Notes: generated by a model not told the origin, from the sequence alone. Counted from the first letter of the stretch, positions 1 to 13,886 are shown. The stretch: 64,000 bases of DNA from Gemmatimonadota bacterium (GCA_027622655.1 JAQBYI010000015.1:1-64000); one strand, 5' to 3'. Numbers and translations: made by a program.

Positions 1-2507
<2,507 letters not shown>

Positions 2508-2511
<4 letters not shown>

Positions 2512-3275
2512 AGTTTCTTCAGGTACGCGGCGGCCTGTCGCTGATAAAGGTCGTCGTTTGGTTCGACGATCGGCGCGGCGGCGATCCAAGTGAAGAGCTC
2601 GCGCGCCCGTGCCTTGTCGCCGCGGTCAGCGTAGATCGTCGCCAGGTCAAGCCGGTGCACGATGCGCGCGGGATCGAGACGAACCGCTGCTTCGAGCAGG
2701 CGCTGAGCCTCCGCCCAGTTCGCCACCGCGAAGACCTGAGCGCCGAGGAAACGCCGCGCGATGGCGCGCGCCAATCCGTTCACACGCATGATCTCGGCGT
2801 TCCACATTCCGAGGACGTGCAGCGCACCGGCGTGGGTCGTGTCGGCTTCCAACGCCGCCAGCGCCTCAGCGCGAATGATCTTGGAATAACTGATTCGGGC
2901 TCTCGTGCCAACGGAAAGCGCGCGCCGGCCCAGTGCCCTGGCCAGCGAGAAATGGCCGTCGGCGTCGCCGGGCTTGAGCCGGACCGCTGCTTCCGCGTGC
3001 CGCTCTCCTACCGTAAGCAGCGAGTCCATGGCGCGCCGGTTCTCCTCGACCTCGGCCCTATCCACCGCGACGCGCGACACCTTCCACTGCGCCTCATAGC
3101 TGTTCGAGTCGGCCTCGACCGCGCGGAGAAAGTGGGCGAGCGCGTCGGTCGTGTTTCGTGCCGCATAGGCCGAATCTCCCCGCGCGAGGTGTACGGCTGC
3201 GCTCTGCGCCTGAATCGGCGCGGCGCCGACCCATATCCCGCAGCATACACATGCTAGTTTCCAGAAACGGCTCAT
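2508..3275 (-). CDS. exported TPR-like repeat protein
   Basis: About 255 residues. An N-terminal signal peptide (MSRFWKLACVCCGIWVGA, then a likely cleavage near PIQAQS) is followed by helical repeats with TPR character, for example DALAHFLRAVEADSNSYEAQWK, split here as DALAHFLRAV and EADSNSYEAQ, and later LLEAAVRLDPARIVHRLDLA. It is probably periplasmic or membrane attached and acts as a protein-protein scaffold. A TTG at 3287 would lengthen the protein by four residues; the ATG at 3275 is the more ordinary start. It is the first gene of an operon with the GAF gene and ligA, and it is divergent from the nucleoside phosphorylase gene. The function is not known. Confidence 0.75.
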
Positions 3276-3344
3276 GACTCGCGTCAAATCCTCTGCTCCA
3301 CCTCACCAGGAGCCCAACGTTCGCCTTGCGGGCGGCTTGGGTCA

Positions 3345-4676
3345 ATGAAATTACGCGATCTGATCGCGCGCAAGCGCGACGGCGGGGAGTTGAGCGCGCC
3401 TGAATGGACGTTCGTCGCGCAGGGCGTGGCGAATGATTCACTCCCTGACTACCAGATCGCCGCGCTCTTGATGGCGTGCGTGCTTCGCGGAATGACGCCG
3501 GACGAAACGGTCGCGCTGACGGATGCGATGCTCAACAGCGGGCGCTCACTGGATCTCGGTCACCTGTCTGTAGCGCGCGTAGACAAGCATTCGACGGGTG
3601 GCGTGGGCGACAAGGTGTCTCTCGTGCTGGCGCCGCTCGTCGCTGCGTGCGGGGTTGCCGTGCCGATGGTGTCGGGACGCGGATTGGGCCACACCGGTGG
3701 AACGCTCGACAAGCTCGAGGCGATTCCGGGATTCAACACACGCCTCTCTCTGGCCGCCGCTGCCCGTCAGGTGGAGCGCATAGGGTGTGTCATCATCGGG
3801 CAGACGGACGAAATCGCACCCGCAGATCGCAAGCTGTACGCCATGCGCGACGCGACCGGGACCGTGGCCGCGATGCCCCTCATTGCTGCGAGCATCATGA
3901 GCAAGAAGCTCGCCGAAGGCCTGACGGGGCTCGTGCTCGATGTGAAGACCGGGGTTGGAGCCTTCCTGCCCACGCTCGATGAAGAGCTTGCGCTTGCGCG
4001 ACAAATGGTTGCTCTGGGCGAACACCACAATTGCCCGGTCGTCGTGTTGCTGTCCAACATGGACTTCCCGCTCGGCCGGGAATGCGGGAACGGCAACGAA
4101 GTGGAGGAGTCAGTCGCTGCACTGCGTGGAGACGGCCCGCCGGATCTTCGTGAGCTGACGCTGCGCCTCGGCGCCGAAATGCTTGTGCTCGGCGGAGTCG
4201 AGTCGACTGTTGAAGCGGCAACGCGGCGGCTCGAAGCCGCCATCGCATCTGGCGCGGCGTTGGAGAAGTTCCGCGAACTGGTCATCGCCCAGGGTGGCGA
4301 TCCTGCGGTCTGCGACGATCCGCAGCGCGTTCTCGCGCAGCCGGTTCTTCGCGTGCCGTACCCGGCCTCGCGGGACGGCGTCGTGCAGCGCGTCAACGCG
4401 CTGACGGTCGGTCGGGGCATTACCGCGCTCGGCGGCGGGCGCCAGGCGATGGAGGACAGCATCGACCACTCAGTCGGCTTTTCACTGCGCGCCATTCCAG
4501 GCGATCGCGTGCGGCGCGGCGATGTGCTCGCGGAGATTCTGGCGGCAGACTCAGCCGGTGTCGAGGCCGGGAAGCTGGCGCTCGACGAAGCGATCGCGAT
4601 TGGCGACGCGGCTGTGACGTTGCCGCCGCTCGTGTCGCATCGTGTGACGGGAAGTGGGGTCGAACGACTAGCGTGA
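3345..4676 (+). CDS. deoA: pyrimidine-nucleoside / thymidine phosphorylase
   Basis: Splits thymidine or other pyrimidine nucleosides with phosphate to give the base and (deoxy)ribose-1-phosphate in nucleoside salvage. The 443-residue length is normal for the family. Clear family motifs are KHSTGGVGDKVSL near residue 81 (phosphate binding), SGRGLGHTGGTLDKLEAIPG near 109, and MSKKLAEGLTGLVLDVKTG near 190. The C-terminal barrel-sandwich domain is present (GGGRQAMEDSIDHSVGFSL). The overall similarity is closer to Bacillus-type Pdp than to a narrow thymidine phosphorylase, so substrate range cannot be fixed from sequence. It is divergently transcribed from the TPR-GAF-ligA operon, with a gap of about 70 bp. 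Confidence 0.93.
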   Translation: MKLRDLIARKRDGGELSAPEWTFVAQGVANDSLPDYQIAALLMACVLRGMTPDETVALTDAMLNSGRSLDLGHLSVARVDKHSTGGVGDKVSLVLAPLVAACGVAVPMVSGRGLGHTGGTLDKLEAIPGFNTRLSLAAAARQVERIGCVIIGQTDEIAPADRKLYAMRDATGTVAAMPLIAASIMSKKLAEGLTGLVLDVKTGVGAFLPTLDEELALARQMVALGEHHNCPVVVLLSNMDFPLGRECGNGNEVEESVAALRGDGPPDLRELTLRLGAEMLVLGGVESTVEAATRRLEAAIASGAALEKFRELVIAQGGDPAVCDDPQRVLAQPVLRVPYPASRDGVVQRVNALTVGRGITALGGGRQAMEDSIDHSVGFSLRAIPGDRVRRGDVLAEILAADSAGVEAGKLALDEAIAIGDAAVTLPPLVSHRVTGSGVERLA

Positions 4677-4764
4677 CGTCAGGATCGCGCTGCGGGTTGC
4701 GCACCTTGGCGGGTGCCGGGCATTTTCCTCGACAGTTCGCCTACACCGATATGGGAACCGACGA

Positions 4765-5028
4765 ATGATTCCAGAAAAATTCCTGAAGCTGGCCGCGCTC
4801 GGCGCGCTGAGCGTTGCGCCCGCGACCGTGGCCGTCTACGCGGTCCTCATATTTGCCTTCCAGCCTACGCCAACCGGCGGAATACCCGGAAGTGGCGGCG
4901 GGATCGACGCCGTGAGCTGGTGGGTGCTGATCGCTGCGATGTTCGTTCCGCTTTCGCTCGTCGCCGCATGGCACGTCGATTTCGGCAAGCAGCTCAAGGC
5001 GGGCAAGAACAGCTGCCCTGGCTGCTAG
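4765..5028 (+). CDS. small two-helix membrane protein
   Basis: An 87-residue protein. Two hydrophobic segments lie at about residues 8-31 (AALGALSVAPATVAVYAVLI) and 50-67 (WWVLIAAMFVPLSLVAAWHV), separated by a Gly/Pro-rich loop. The tail is basic and ends in Cys-Pro-Gly-Cys. It resembles no family I recognise. The coding call rests on the coherent hydrophobic pattern and on its lying in an otherwise empty gap between deoA and gyrB. No strong ribosome binding site is visible before the ATG. Confidence 0.55.
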   Translation: MIPEKFLKLAALGALSVAPATVAVYAVLIFAFQPTPTGGIPGSGGGIDAVSWWVLIAAMFVPLSLVAAWHVDFGKQLKAGKNSCPGC

Positions 5029-5093
5029 CGCTGCGGTCGGCCAGCGGCCCAGGCCGGGTCGCCAGCTGTGCAATCACCCGGTAACAACGAGCG

Positions 5094-7157
<2,064 letters not shown>

Positions 7158-7194
7158 AGTGTCGGGGCCTGCCAAACGCCTGCGATTCAACGAG

Positions 7195-7503
7195 TTACCG
7201 CCGAAGTTCCCAGCGTATCCGCTTAACGGGCTGGTGGTCCGGTCGCGCGTTGATTTTCGCGAGCAATTGCACCTCCATCAACGACAGCTCGGTCATCCAA
7301 CCGTGATTGTCTACGCCGACAAAAAGCGTTCCGTCTTCTGTGATTTGACGGGGTGCGGTGACCTTTGCGATCTGCGGTCCGACGAGCGCGGCCCAGTCGA
7401 AGAGAATGGACGCGCGATCAACCCGCGCGTCGAGTCCCCGTGCCTTCAGGAATCCGGCCAGCGCGTTTCCTAGCGGTTCGGGTTTTCCGTCGCGCTCATC
7501 CAC
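7195..7503 (-). CDS. DUF721 / DciA-like protein
   Basis: 102 residues from the GTG at 7503. The sequence GNALAGFLKARGLDARVDRASILFDWAALVGPQIAKVTAP, seen as LGNALAGFLKARGL and WAALVGPQIAKV, followed by GTLFVGVDNHGWMTELSLME, matches the DUF721 family. DciA, a replicative helicase loader or regulator, belongs to that family. A longer open frame exists to 7743 but overlaps recF and has an unlikely composition. The GTG at 7503 overlaps the end of recF (GTGGATGA), as expected for coupled genes. The order recF, DUF721, gyrB is common near bacterial replication genes, which supports the identity. Confidence 0.8.
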   Translation of the reverse strand: MDERDGKPEPLGNALAGFLKARGLDARVDRASILFDWAALVGPQIAKVTAPRQITEDGTLFVGVDNHGWMTELSLMEVQLLAKINARPDHQPVKRIRWELRR

Positions 7504-8674
7504 GGGAAACACTCTTCGCGAACTCACCGTCGCGCACTGTCCATCGTTCGAGCCGCGTAAACTCCCGCGGAACCTCGTCCTCACGCGGCACGCAAAGGAC
7601 AACCTGTCCGAGGCCGTCAGCCGTAGTATCCTGGAGCAGCGCGAGTACACGGTCCGCGCGTCGCCTGTCGAGCTCGGCGAACGGGTCGTCGAGCAACACG
7701 ATTGGCTGGACGCCCGTTCGGGTGCGAAACGTTCCCGCCTCAAGCAGCCGCAACGCGATCGCCGCCGTCCGGTGCTGCCCGGCAGAGCCGGCGACCTTCA
7801 AGCTTCGCGCGCCGAGCACAAACCTCAGATCATCGCGGTGCGGGCCGCACTGCGTGGCGCCGCGCCGAATATCCTGGTCGCGTGAGGCCGCAAGCGCGTC
7901 CGCGATCTCACTGGCGACGTCGTCGTGCGCGCCGAATGCGGACTCGTACGTGACTGCCATCGGTTGCGGTTCGCCGATCGCGGCCGCTAGGGCGGCGAAT
8001 CGGTGGCCGAACTCGGCGACCCACGCGTGACGAGCTCGCACGAGCTTTGCACCGTGCTGCGCGAGCGCCGGCTCCCACGCGTGCAGCGAAGAGTGGTTCT
8101 GGCGCGAGGACCGCAGGGTTGCGTTGCGCCGCGTCAAGGCCGCGCGGTATGCGCGCAGCGCCGTGAGGTAGGCGTGGTCCGTCAGGGCGAGCACGATGTC
8201 GAGTGCGCGCCGGCGGTCGGATGGGCCGCCGGTTACGAGGGAAACGTCGGCCGGCGAAAAGCAGACCGACGGTACGGCACCCAACGCACTGCCAAGACGC
8301 GTCTGCTCGACACCGTCCAGCGTTGCGCGCTTGGCGCTCGTCTTTGCGACGCCGATACCAACGCGTGTCACACGTGTGCCATCCGTATCGGCCCCGACGT
8401 GAAATGCATCGCAGTCGAACCTGACCAGATCTCTGTCGCGCGCGCCGCGCATCGACCGGAGCAGCTGCAGGTAAGCAATCGCCTCGAGCAGGTTAGTCTT
8501 GCCGTGACCGTTGTCGCCAACGACCGCGATGCCATCGGCCGGAAGGTGCAGCTCAGCGTTTCCGATATTGCGAAAATCGGTAACCGAGATGCGAACGATT
8601 CGGGCACAGCGCCCGCCGGTAACGGACTTGGCAGTAGCTCCTTCGGTCGCTTCCATCGGCCCCGCTGTGTTCAC
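7496..8674 (-). CDS. recF: DNA replication and repair protein RecF
   Basis: SMC-like ATPase that loads RecA at gaps during recombinational repair. Of 392 residues, the Walker A motif is at about 53-60 (GDNGHGKTNLLEAI), preceded by ISVTDFRNI. The ABC-type signature is GSAGQHRTAAIALRLLE near 320, and Walker B is PIVLLDDPFAELD near 345. The GTG at 8674 overlaps the TGA of the upstream enoyl-CoA hydratase gene (GTGA). The ATG at 8656 is an equally possible start that removes six residues. The N-terminal 20 residues look like a non-conserved extension. The usual upstream partner dnaN is absent here. Confidence 0.95.
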   Translation of the reverse strand: MNTAGPMEATEGATAKSVTGGRCARIVRISVTDFRNIGNAELHLPADGIAVVGDNGHGKTNLLEAIAYLQLLRSMRGARDRDLVRFDCDAFHVGADTDGTRVTRVGIGVAKTSAKRATLDGVEQTRLGSALGAVPSVCFSPADVSLVTGGPSDRRRALDIVLALTDHAYLTALRAYRAALTRRNATLRSSRQNHSSLHAWEPALAQHGAKLVRARHAWVAEFGHRFAALAAAIGEPQPMAVTYESAFGAHDDVASEIADALAASRDQDIRRGATQCGPHRDDLRFVLGARSLKVAGSAGQHRTAAIALRLLEAGTFRTRTGVQPIVLLDDPFAELDRRRADRVLALLQDTTADGLGQVVLCVPREDEVPREFTRLERWTVRDGEFAKSVSRG

Positions 8675-9450
8675 GCGCCGCGAAACATGGCCGGGCGCTT
8701 CTCGAGAAACGCCTGAACGCCTTCGCGCATGTCAGCCGTGTCTCCGAGCGAACCGAACAGCCGTGACTCGTTGGCCGTGGCCGCGTCGAATGGCAGGTCG
8801 AGGCCGCTGTCCACCGATTCAATCGCGCGAGCGAGCGCGAGCGGGCCGTTGGCGAGCACGGTCTTGGCGAACGCCACGACGGCGGCCATCAGCGCTTCCG
8901 GTTCGGCGAGCCCGTCGGCGATACCAAGTCGAAAGGCCTCCGTACCGTCGATCGTCTCGCCACTGAGAATCAGACGCAGGGCCGGTCCACGCCCGATCAG
9001 GCGCGGAAGGCGCTGGGTCCCGCCGTACCCCGGAATGAGTCCGAGTTTCGTCTCGGGAAGGCCGAACTTTGCTTTCGTGGACGCGAACCGCACGTGGCAC
9101 GCCAACGCGAGTTCACATCCACCACCGAGCGCGAAACCGTTGACCGCGGCTATGACCGGTTTCGGTGAGCGTTCAATCGCGCGGAACGTGACCTGACCCG
9201 CGCGGGAGCGGGCTTCGAGTTCCGCTGCGGACTTTGTTGCCAGTTCCGCAATGTCGGCACCCGCCACGAATGATCGCCCGGCGCCGGTAATCACGATCAC
9301 GCCGACGTCGGCGTTGGCGTTGAGCGCTTCAACAGCCGCCGACAACTCGGCGAATACCGTCGCGTTGAGCGCGTTCAGCTTGTCGGGGCGATTAATCGTG
9401 ATCGTGGCGACGCGGTCAGTCGTTTCGACGAGGATGAGTTCGAATTCCAT
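8671..9450 (-). CDS. enoyl-CoA hydratase/isomerase (crotonase) family protein
   Basis: 259 residues, the standard length for crotonases, which hydrate or isomerise acyl-CoA thioesters, for example in fatty-acid beta-oxidation. Visible motifs are TINRPDKLNALN near residue 18, the oxyanion-hole GAGRSFVAGADIAEL near 56-70, and AAVNGFALGGGCELALACH near 100 with one catalytic Glu. LPETKLGLIPGYGGTQRL near 130 carries the second Glu. Both acidic residues typical of true hydratases are therefore present. It is the first gene of a minus-strand group with recF and is divergent from mtnA. The substrate cannot be read from the sequence. Confidence 0.92.
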   Translation of the reverse strand: MEFELILVETTDRVATITINRPDKLNALNATVFAELSAAVEALNANADVGVIVITGAGRSFVAGADIAELATKSAAELEARSRAGQVTFRAIERSPKPVIAAVNGFALGGGCELALACHVRFASTKAKFGLPETKLGLIPGYGGTQRLPRLIGRGPALRLILSGETIDGTEAFRLGIADGLAEPEALMAAVVAFAKTVLANGPLALARAIESVDSGLDLPFDAATANESRLFGSLGDTADMREGVQAFLEKRPAMFRGA

Positions 9451-9520
9451 GAATGACGATCGGTGGAAGGATGTCTGAATCTACGCAACGCGAACCGCTG
9501 CCGAGCGCTATTTTCCGGTT

Positions 9521-10549
9521 GTGGAACCGATCCGGGCGGTGCAATGGGGAGCGGACGGCGCGTCGGTGCGCATCGTGGACCAGCGCCGGCTTCCGGCGGA
9601 ATGTGTCGAGCGCGAACTCCGGACGGCGGAAGAAGTTCGGGACGCCATCGCGACGCTCGCCGTCCGCGGCGCGCCGGCAATCGGCGTCGCCGCAGCCATG
9701 GGGCTGGTGACGGCCCTGATGTCCGCGGCCCCGGCCACGCGCGAGGAGTTTGACGCCTCGCTCCGCCGCGCTGCAGCCATTATTTCCGGGGCGCGACCGA
9801 CGGCCGTGAACCTCGCATGGGCAGTCGGTCGCGTCGAAACGTGCGCTCGCCAATGCCGTGGCGATGCTGAGGCGGCCGTGGCCGCGATGCGCGAAGAAGC
9901 AAATGCGATTCTCGCCGAAGACCGCGCGATGTGCGATGCGATCGGCCGCCACGGGGAGGTTTTCATCACCGACGGCTGTCGCGTGCTCACGCATTGCAAC
10001 GCCGGCGCTCTGGCCACGGCGGGAATCGGGACGGCGCTCGCTCCGGTATACGTCGCGCACGGCGCGGGGAAACGAGTGAGCGTGATCGCAGACGAAACCC
10101 GGCCGCTCCTCCAAGGAAGCCGGTTGACCGCGTGGGAACTCGGGAGGGCAGGCATTCCGGTCATGGTCATCGCGGATGGCATGGCCGGGGCGATGATGCG
10201 CACGAAAGGCGTCGACATCGTCCTGGTTGGCGCCGATCGGATTGCCGCCAACGGAGACGTCGCGAACAAGATCGGCACGTACGGGTTGGCCGTGCTTGCG
10301 CGTCATCACGGCGTGCCGTTCTTCGTGTGCGCACCGATGTCGACGATCGATCCGGCCACCGCGTGTGGAGACGATATCGTGGTCGAAGTGCGCGGCGACG
10401 GCGAATTGCGAGCGCTTGCGGGCGTGCAAACGGCGCCGGAAGACGCACGCGTTTGGAATCCGGCGTTCGACGTCACGCCTGCCGAACTGATCACCGCAAT
10501 CATCACGGATACCGGTGTGCACCGCGCACCGTACACCTTTCAGTCATGA
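9521..10549 (+). CDS. mtnA: S-methyl-5-thioribose-1-phosphate isomerase
   Basis: Converts methylthioribose-1-phosphate to methylthioribulose-1-phosphate in the methionine salvage pathway. The 342-residue length fits. Motifs are DQRRLP near residue 20, LAVRGAPAIGVAAAMG at 47-61, and THCNAGALATAG with the catalytic Cys159. GADRIAANGDVANKIGTYG contains the catalytic Asp at about 239. The GTG at 9521 gives the normal family N-terminus (EPIRAVQWG). No other salvage gene lies nearby. Its stop overlaps the start of glpK (ATGA), so the two are probably translated together. Confidence 0.93.
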   Translation: MEPIRAVQWGADGASVRIVDQRRLPAECVERELRTAEEVRDAIATLAVRGAPAIGVAAAMGLVTALMSAAPATREEFDASLRRAAAIISGARPTAVNLAWAVGRVETCARQCRGDAEAAVAAMREEANAILAEDRAMCDAIGRHGEVFITDGCRVLTHCNAGALATAGIGTALAPVYVAHGAGKRVSVIADETRPLLQGSRLTAWELGRAGIPVMVIADGMAGAMMRTKGVDIVLVGADRIAANGDVANKIGTYGLAVLARHHGVPFFVCAPMSTIDPATACGDDIVVEVRGDGELRALAGVQTAPEDARVWNPAFDVTPAELITAIITDTGVHRAPYTFQS

Positions 10550-12027
10550 CACGCACCGTTCTTGCAATCGATCAGGGAACGACCGGTTCGACCTGCCTCG
10601 TGATCACCGCCGATGGCCGGATCGCCGGCCGCGGATACCGCGAGATCACGCAGTACTTTCCGGAGCCAGGGCTTGTCGAGCACGATGCGGAAGAAATTTT
10701 CGCTCGCACGTGCGAGGCGGCGCGGGAGGCCATCGCGCAGAGTGGACTGTTGCCGGAAGCGATCGGTATCACCAATCAACGCGAAACCATCGTGGTCTGG
10801 GATCGCGCCACCGGTACGCCACTCGGACGCGCGATCGTCTGGCAGGACCGTCGAACGGCAGCCCGGTGTGCGGCGCTCGAGCCGCGGCGCGAGGCGATCT
10901 ACGCGGCGACGGGTCTCGTAACCGATCCGTATTTCACCGCGACGAAACTTGAGTGGATCATACAGCACCGAGCGGCGGGCGTTGCCGGTGGACTCGACTC
11001 GCTGCTTGCCGGCACTGTAGACAGCTGGCTGATCTGGCGGCTCACGAACGGTGGTGTGCACGCGACCGATCCGACAAACGCGTCCCGTACGATGCTATAC
11101 GACATCGGTACTCACGCGTGGAGCGATCAGCTCCTGACCCTGTTCGGCGTACCGCGGACGATGCTTCCCGAGGTGCGCCCATCATCAGGTGACTTCGGCG
11201 TGGCAGACGCTGCGTACTTCGGACGCGCGATTCCGATCACGGGCGTTGCCGGTGATCAGCAGGCAGCGCTGTTTGGGCAGGGATGCTGGCAGGCGGGCAC
11301 GAGCAAGAACACATACGGCACTGGCACGTTTCTCCTGCTCAACACCGGGAGCGAGCGGCCGGCCGGCGGTGGCGGATTGCTGACGACAGTTGCGTGCGAC
11401 GCGACCGGTGGCGCGGCGTACGCGCTCGAGGCCAGCATCTTCATTGCGGGAGCCGCTGTTCAGTGGCTGCGGGACGGGCTTGGTATTGTGGGGCGCGCTG
11501 GCGAGACCGAAGCGATGGCGCGATCCGTTGATTCCAACGGCGGTGTCTACTTCGTTCCGGCGCTCACCGGACTCGGCGCGCCTGCGTGGGAGCCAAATGC
11601 GCGCGGCACGATTGTAGGACTCACGCGCGGTACGACGCGCGAGCACATCGTTCGCGCTACCCTGGAGGCGATGTGCTACGGCACCGCCGACGTACTTCAC
11701 TCAATGCGCGAGGCGAGCGGGGCCCCGCTCGATGTGCTGCGCGTGGATGGCGGCGCTACTGCAAACGGGTGGATGATGCAGTTTCAGGCCGATGTGCTCG
11801 GCGTGCCTGTTGAGCGGCCCGATGTCATCGAAACGACTGCGATGGGCGCCGGCGCGCTCGCCGGCCTTGCCACGGGCGTGTGGAAATCTGCAGATGCCTT
11901 CATCGAATCACGGCGCTACGAACGGTTCGCGCCGGGCGACGGCCGTGCTGCAGCGCTCGAAGGCGCGCGCGGATGGCAGCGGGCCGTTCGGGCCGCCCTG
12001 TATTGGGCCCGCGACGGAGCAAGCTGA
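10546..12027 (+). CDS. glpK: glycerol kinase
   Basis: Phosphorylates glycerol to sn-glycerol-3-phosphate with ATP. 493 residues, with FGGY-family features: LAIDQGTTGSTCLV at the N-terminus, ITNQRETIVVWDRATG near residue 75 and RAIVWQDRRTA near 92. GVAGDQQAALFGQGCW near 230 and YGTGTFLLLNTG near 255 follow. The C-terminal RVDGGATANGWMMQFQADVL is the FGGY signature region. The ATG at 10546 overlaps the mtnA stop. A longer upstream frame is only the shadow of mtnA. No glpF or glpD is adjacent. Confidence 0.96.
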   Translation: MTRTVLAIDQGTTGSTCLVITADGRIAGRGYREITQYFPEPGLVEHDAEEIFARTCEAAREAIAQSGLLPEAIGITNQRETIVVWDRATGTPLGRAIVWQDRRTAARCAALEPRREAIYAATGLVTDPYFTATKLEWIIQHRAAGVAGGLDSLLAGTVDSWLIWRLTNGGVHATDPTNASRTMLYDIGTHAWSDQLLTLFGVPRTMLPEVRPSSGDFGVADAAYFGRAIPITGVAGDQQAALFGQGCWQAGTSKNTYGTGTFLLLNTGSERPAGGGGLLTTVACDATGGAAYALEASIFIAGAAVQWLRDGLGIVGRAGETEAMARSVDSNGGVYFVPALTGLGAPAWEPNARGTIVGLTRGTTREHIVRATLEAMCYGTADVLHSMREASGAPLDVLRVDGGATANGWMMQFQADVLGVPVERPDVIETTAMGAGALAGLATGVWKSADAFIESRRYERFAPGDGRAAALEGARGWQRAVRAALYWARDGAS

Positions 12028-12356
12028 TGCGATTCGCGCTCGTGTTCACACTCTGGACGCATCCTGCGCCTGCGACGCCGGCTCCGCAGGGCGGAGATCA
12101 CTGGTTCGCGCGCGACAAGATGCTCCATTTCGCTGCGTCGGCGCTGATTCAAGGGTCGGCACACGCTGTGCTCCGCGCCAACGGAGCGGACTACGGAAGG
12201 GCGAGCAGGGGAGCGGCGCTCGTCACACTTTCTGCGGGTATCAGCAAGGAACTGTGGGACCGTCAGCGCGGCGGCGATGCGAGCCTGCGCGACTTGGCGT
12301 GGAACGCGGTTGGCGGTGCCACCGCCGCCGTCGGCGTCCGGCAGGCCGATCGCTAG
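12027..12356 (+). CDS. YfiM-like (DUF2279-type) exported protein
   Basis: 109 residues. A short hydrophobic N-terminus (MRFALVFTLWTHPA) could be a signal peptide. The body has DHWFARDKMLHFAASALIQG and later SAGISKELWDRQRGG. The pattern of an Asp-Lys-x-x-His-Phe segment followed by a glycine-lysine-Glu segment resembles the YfiM / DUF2279 family of small envelope proteins. The similarity is judged by eye only. The ATG overlaps the stop of glpK as TGATG. The function is unknown. Confidence 0.6.
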   Translation: MRFALVFTLWTHPAPATPAPQGGDHWFARDKMLHFAASALIQGSAHAVLRANGADYGRASRGAALVTLSAGISKELWDRQRGGDASLRDLAWNAVGGATAAVGVRQADR

Positions 12357-12374
12357 GATGTTCGGGGTAGCCCT

Positions 12375-13886
12375 GTGATCCCGATGGCGCGCATGGCTCT
12401 TGCACTCGCGCCGCTGATGGCGCTCTGGGGGCTCGTTACGTCAATCGCCGCGCTGAGGACGTCGCGCGCTGACCTCGCGGCCACGGCGTGGCGTGGTCTC
12501 GCGGCGGCCACAGCCTGCGCGGCAATCGCCGTCGGCGCCCTCGCCTGGGCCATGGTGACCCACGACTTCACTGTCGGATTCGTCGCCGAAAACAGTTCGT
12601 GGCACGTACCTGTACGCTATGCCGCCGCGTCGCTGCTGCATGCGCCGGGCGGTGCGCTCCTAGCGTGGGCCGCGCTTGCCGGCACCGCAGGACTCGCTTC
12701 CGTTGGCGCGGCCGGTAGTGGCCCTTCGAGGATGTGGGTCACGGCGATCGTGACGGGTGCGCTGGTCGTTGCGCTATCGGCTGTGGCGTACGTTGCCGAT
12801 CCGTTTGTGCCCGTGACGGGCGCGATCGGCGACGGTGCCGGACTCTCGCCCGATCTCCAGCGAGGCGCAGCCGTCGCATACGCCGTGTGCCTCCTGGTAG
12901 GTACCGCCGCGACACTTCCTGCGTTTGCGCTCACCGCTGGTGCGCTCGCGACCGCCACGCTCGATGAGCGATGGAGCCGTGCCGTACGCGTCTGGAACGC
13001 GGTCGCGTGGTGTGCGCTGTTCGTGGCTGCCGTCGCGGCTGCGCGCTGGTTCGCCCTCAACCCGCTTCGCGGACCATGGCTTGGCGATCCGGCCACGGCG
13101 CTCTGGCTCTTTCCCGTGGCTGTTGGTGCGTGGCTCGTGCACCTGGACGCGGGCCGTTCGACGGCCGAACGCGTGTTGATGCGAGTGTTACTCGTGACTG
13201 TGATGTTCACTGCAGCCACTGGCGCCGTTTCCGTCCTTTCCGGGGCATTCGTGCAGGGAATCGCGCCGCACCGGCCTAGCCCGGCCGGCGTCTGGTTTGC
13301 GATCGTGCCTGCTGGCGCATTCCTGCTGCAGGCGCTGTTAATTCGCCGCGGTCGTAGGTCGCTGTCGGGCAGCCGTGCGGTGGCTTCGGATTCCGTTCAC
13401 GCACCGGGCGCCTGGATCGCGCACGCCGGGTTCATCCTGCTGCTGGGCGCAGTGATAGGATCGGCGTTCGCTGCGAGCCACGACGTCGCGCTCGCCGACG
13501 CCGGCATCTTTCGCGCGAAGGACCCGCTTGGTCACCAATGGTCGTTTACGAGCCAGGGCGTATCGACGCTGCGTCGCGAGAATTTTGGATCGGTGACGAT
13601 CTCACTCCTGCCATCGCGAGACGGCTCGCGCGGGCCGATGCTGTCGGCGGAGGCCAGGTCGTACGTGACGGATGATCCCTCCGTCGCCGGCCAGGAGGCG
13701 TTTACAACCGCAGCGCTCGGCAACGCTTTCCTGGAGACTCGCTTCTCGATCACCGACCCGGATGCATCGCCGGAAAAGCTTCGCATCTCGTTTGTCCCGC
13801 TTGCCACGTGGATTCTCCCTGGGGCGTTGCTCATAGTCATGGGAACGCTCGTGCCCCTCGTTGGGCGCCCGAGGAAGGCCGCGTGA
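12375..13886 (+). CDS. CcmF-like polytopic membrane protein, without a visible WWD motif
   Basis: 503 residues with roughly 11-13 hydrophobic segments. The segment at about residues 60-95 (FTVGFVAENSSWHVPVRYA then SLLHAPGGALLAWAAL) matches the CcmF pattern of a His/Asn-Ser block followed by a glycine-rich helix. The C-terminus (a beta-rich soluble block, then PLATWILPGALLIVMGTL) also resembles the CcmF end. The tryptophan-rich WWD haem-handling motif and the PVENAS block of true CcmF are not visible, and the protein is about 150 residues shorter than CcmF. It may be a divergent cytochrome c maturation factor or a paralogue with another role. The start may be the GTG at 12375 or the ATG at 12384. 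Confidence 0.6.
   Translation: MIPMARMALALAPLMALWGLVTSIAALRTSRADLAATAWRGLAAATACAAIAVGALAWAMVTHDFTVGFVAENSSWHVPVRYAAASLLHAPGGALLAWAALAGTAGLASVGAAGSGPSRMWVTAIVTGALVVALSAVAYVADPFVPVTGAIGDGAGLSPDLQRGAAVAYAVCLLVGTAATLPAFALTAGALATATLDERWSRAVRVWNAVAWCALFVAAVAAARWFALNPLRGPWLGDPATALWLFPVAVGAWLVHLDAGRSTAERVLMRVLLVTVMFTAATGAVSVLSGAFVQGIAPHRPSPAGVWFAIVPAGAFLLQALLIRRGRRSLSGSRAVASDSVHAPGAWIAHAGFILLLGAVIGSAFAASHDVALADAGIFRAKDPLGHQWSFTSQGVSTLRRENFGSVTISLLPSRDGSRGPMLSAEARSYVTDDPSVAGQEAFTTAALGNAFLETRFSITDPDASPEKLRISFVPLATWILPGALLIVMGTLVPLVGRPRKAA

Noticed and set aside
4713-5084. Alternative 123-residue frame over the small membrane protein gene
   Set aside because: Arg-rich and without structure, whereas the 4765-5028 frame has two clear membrane helices.
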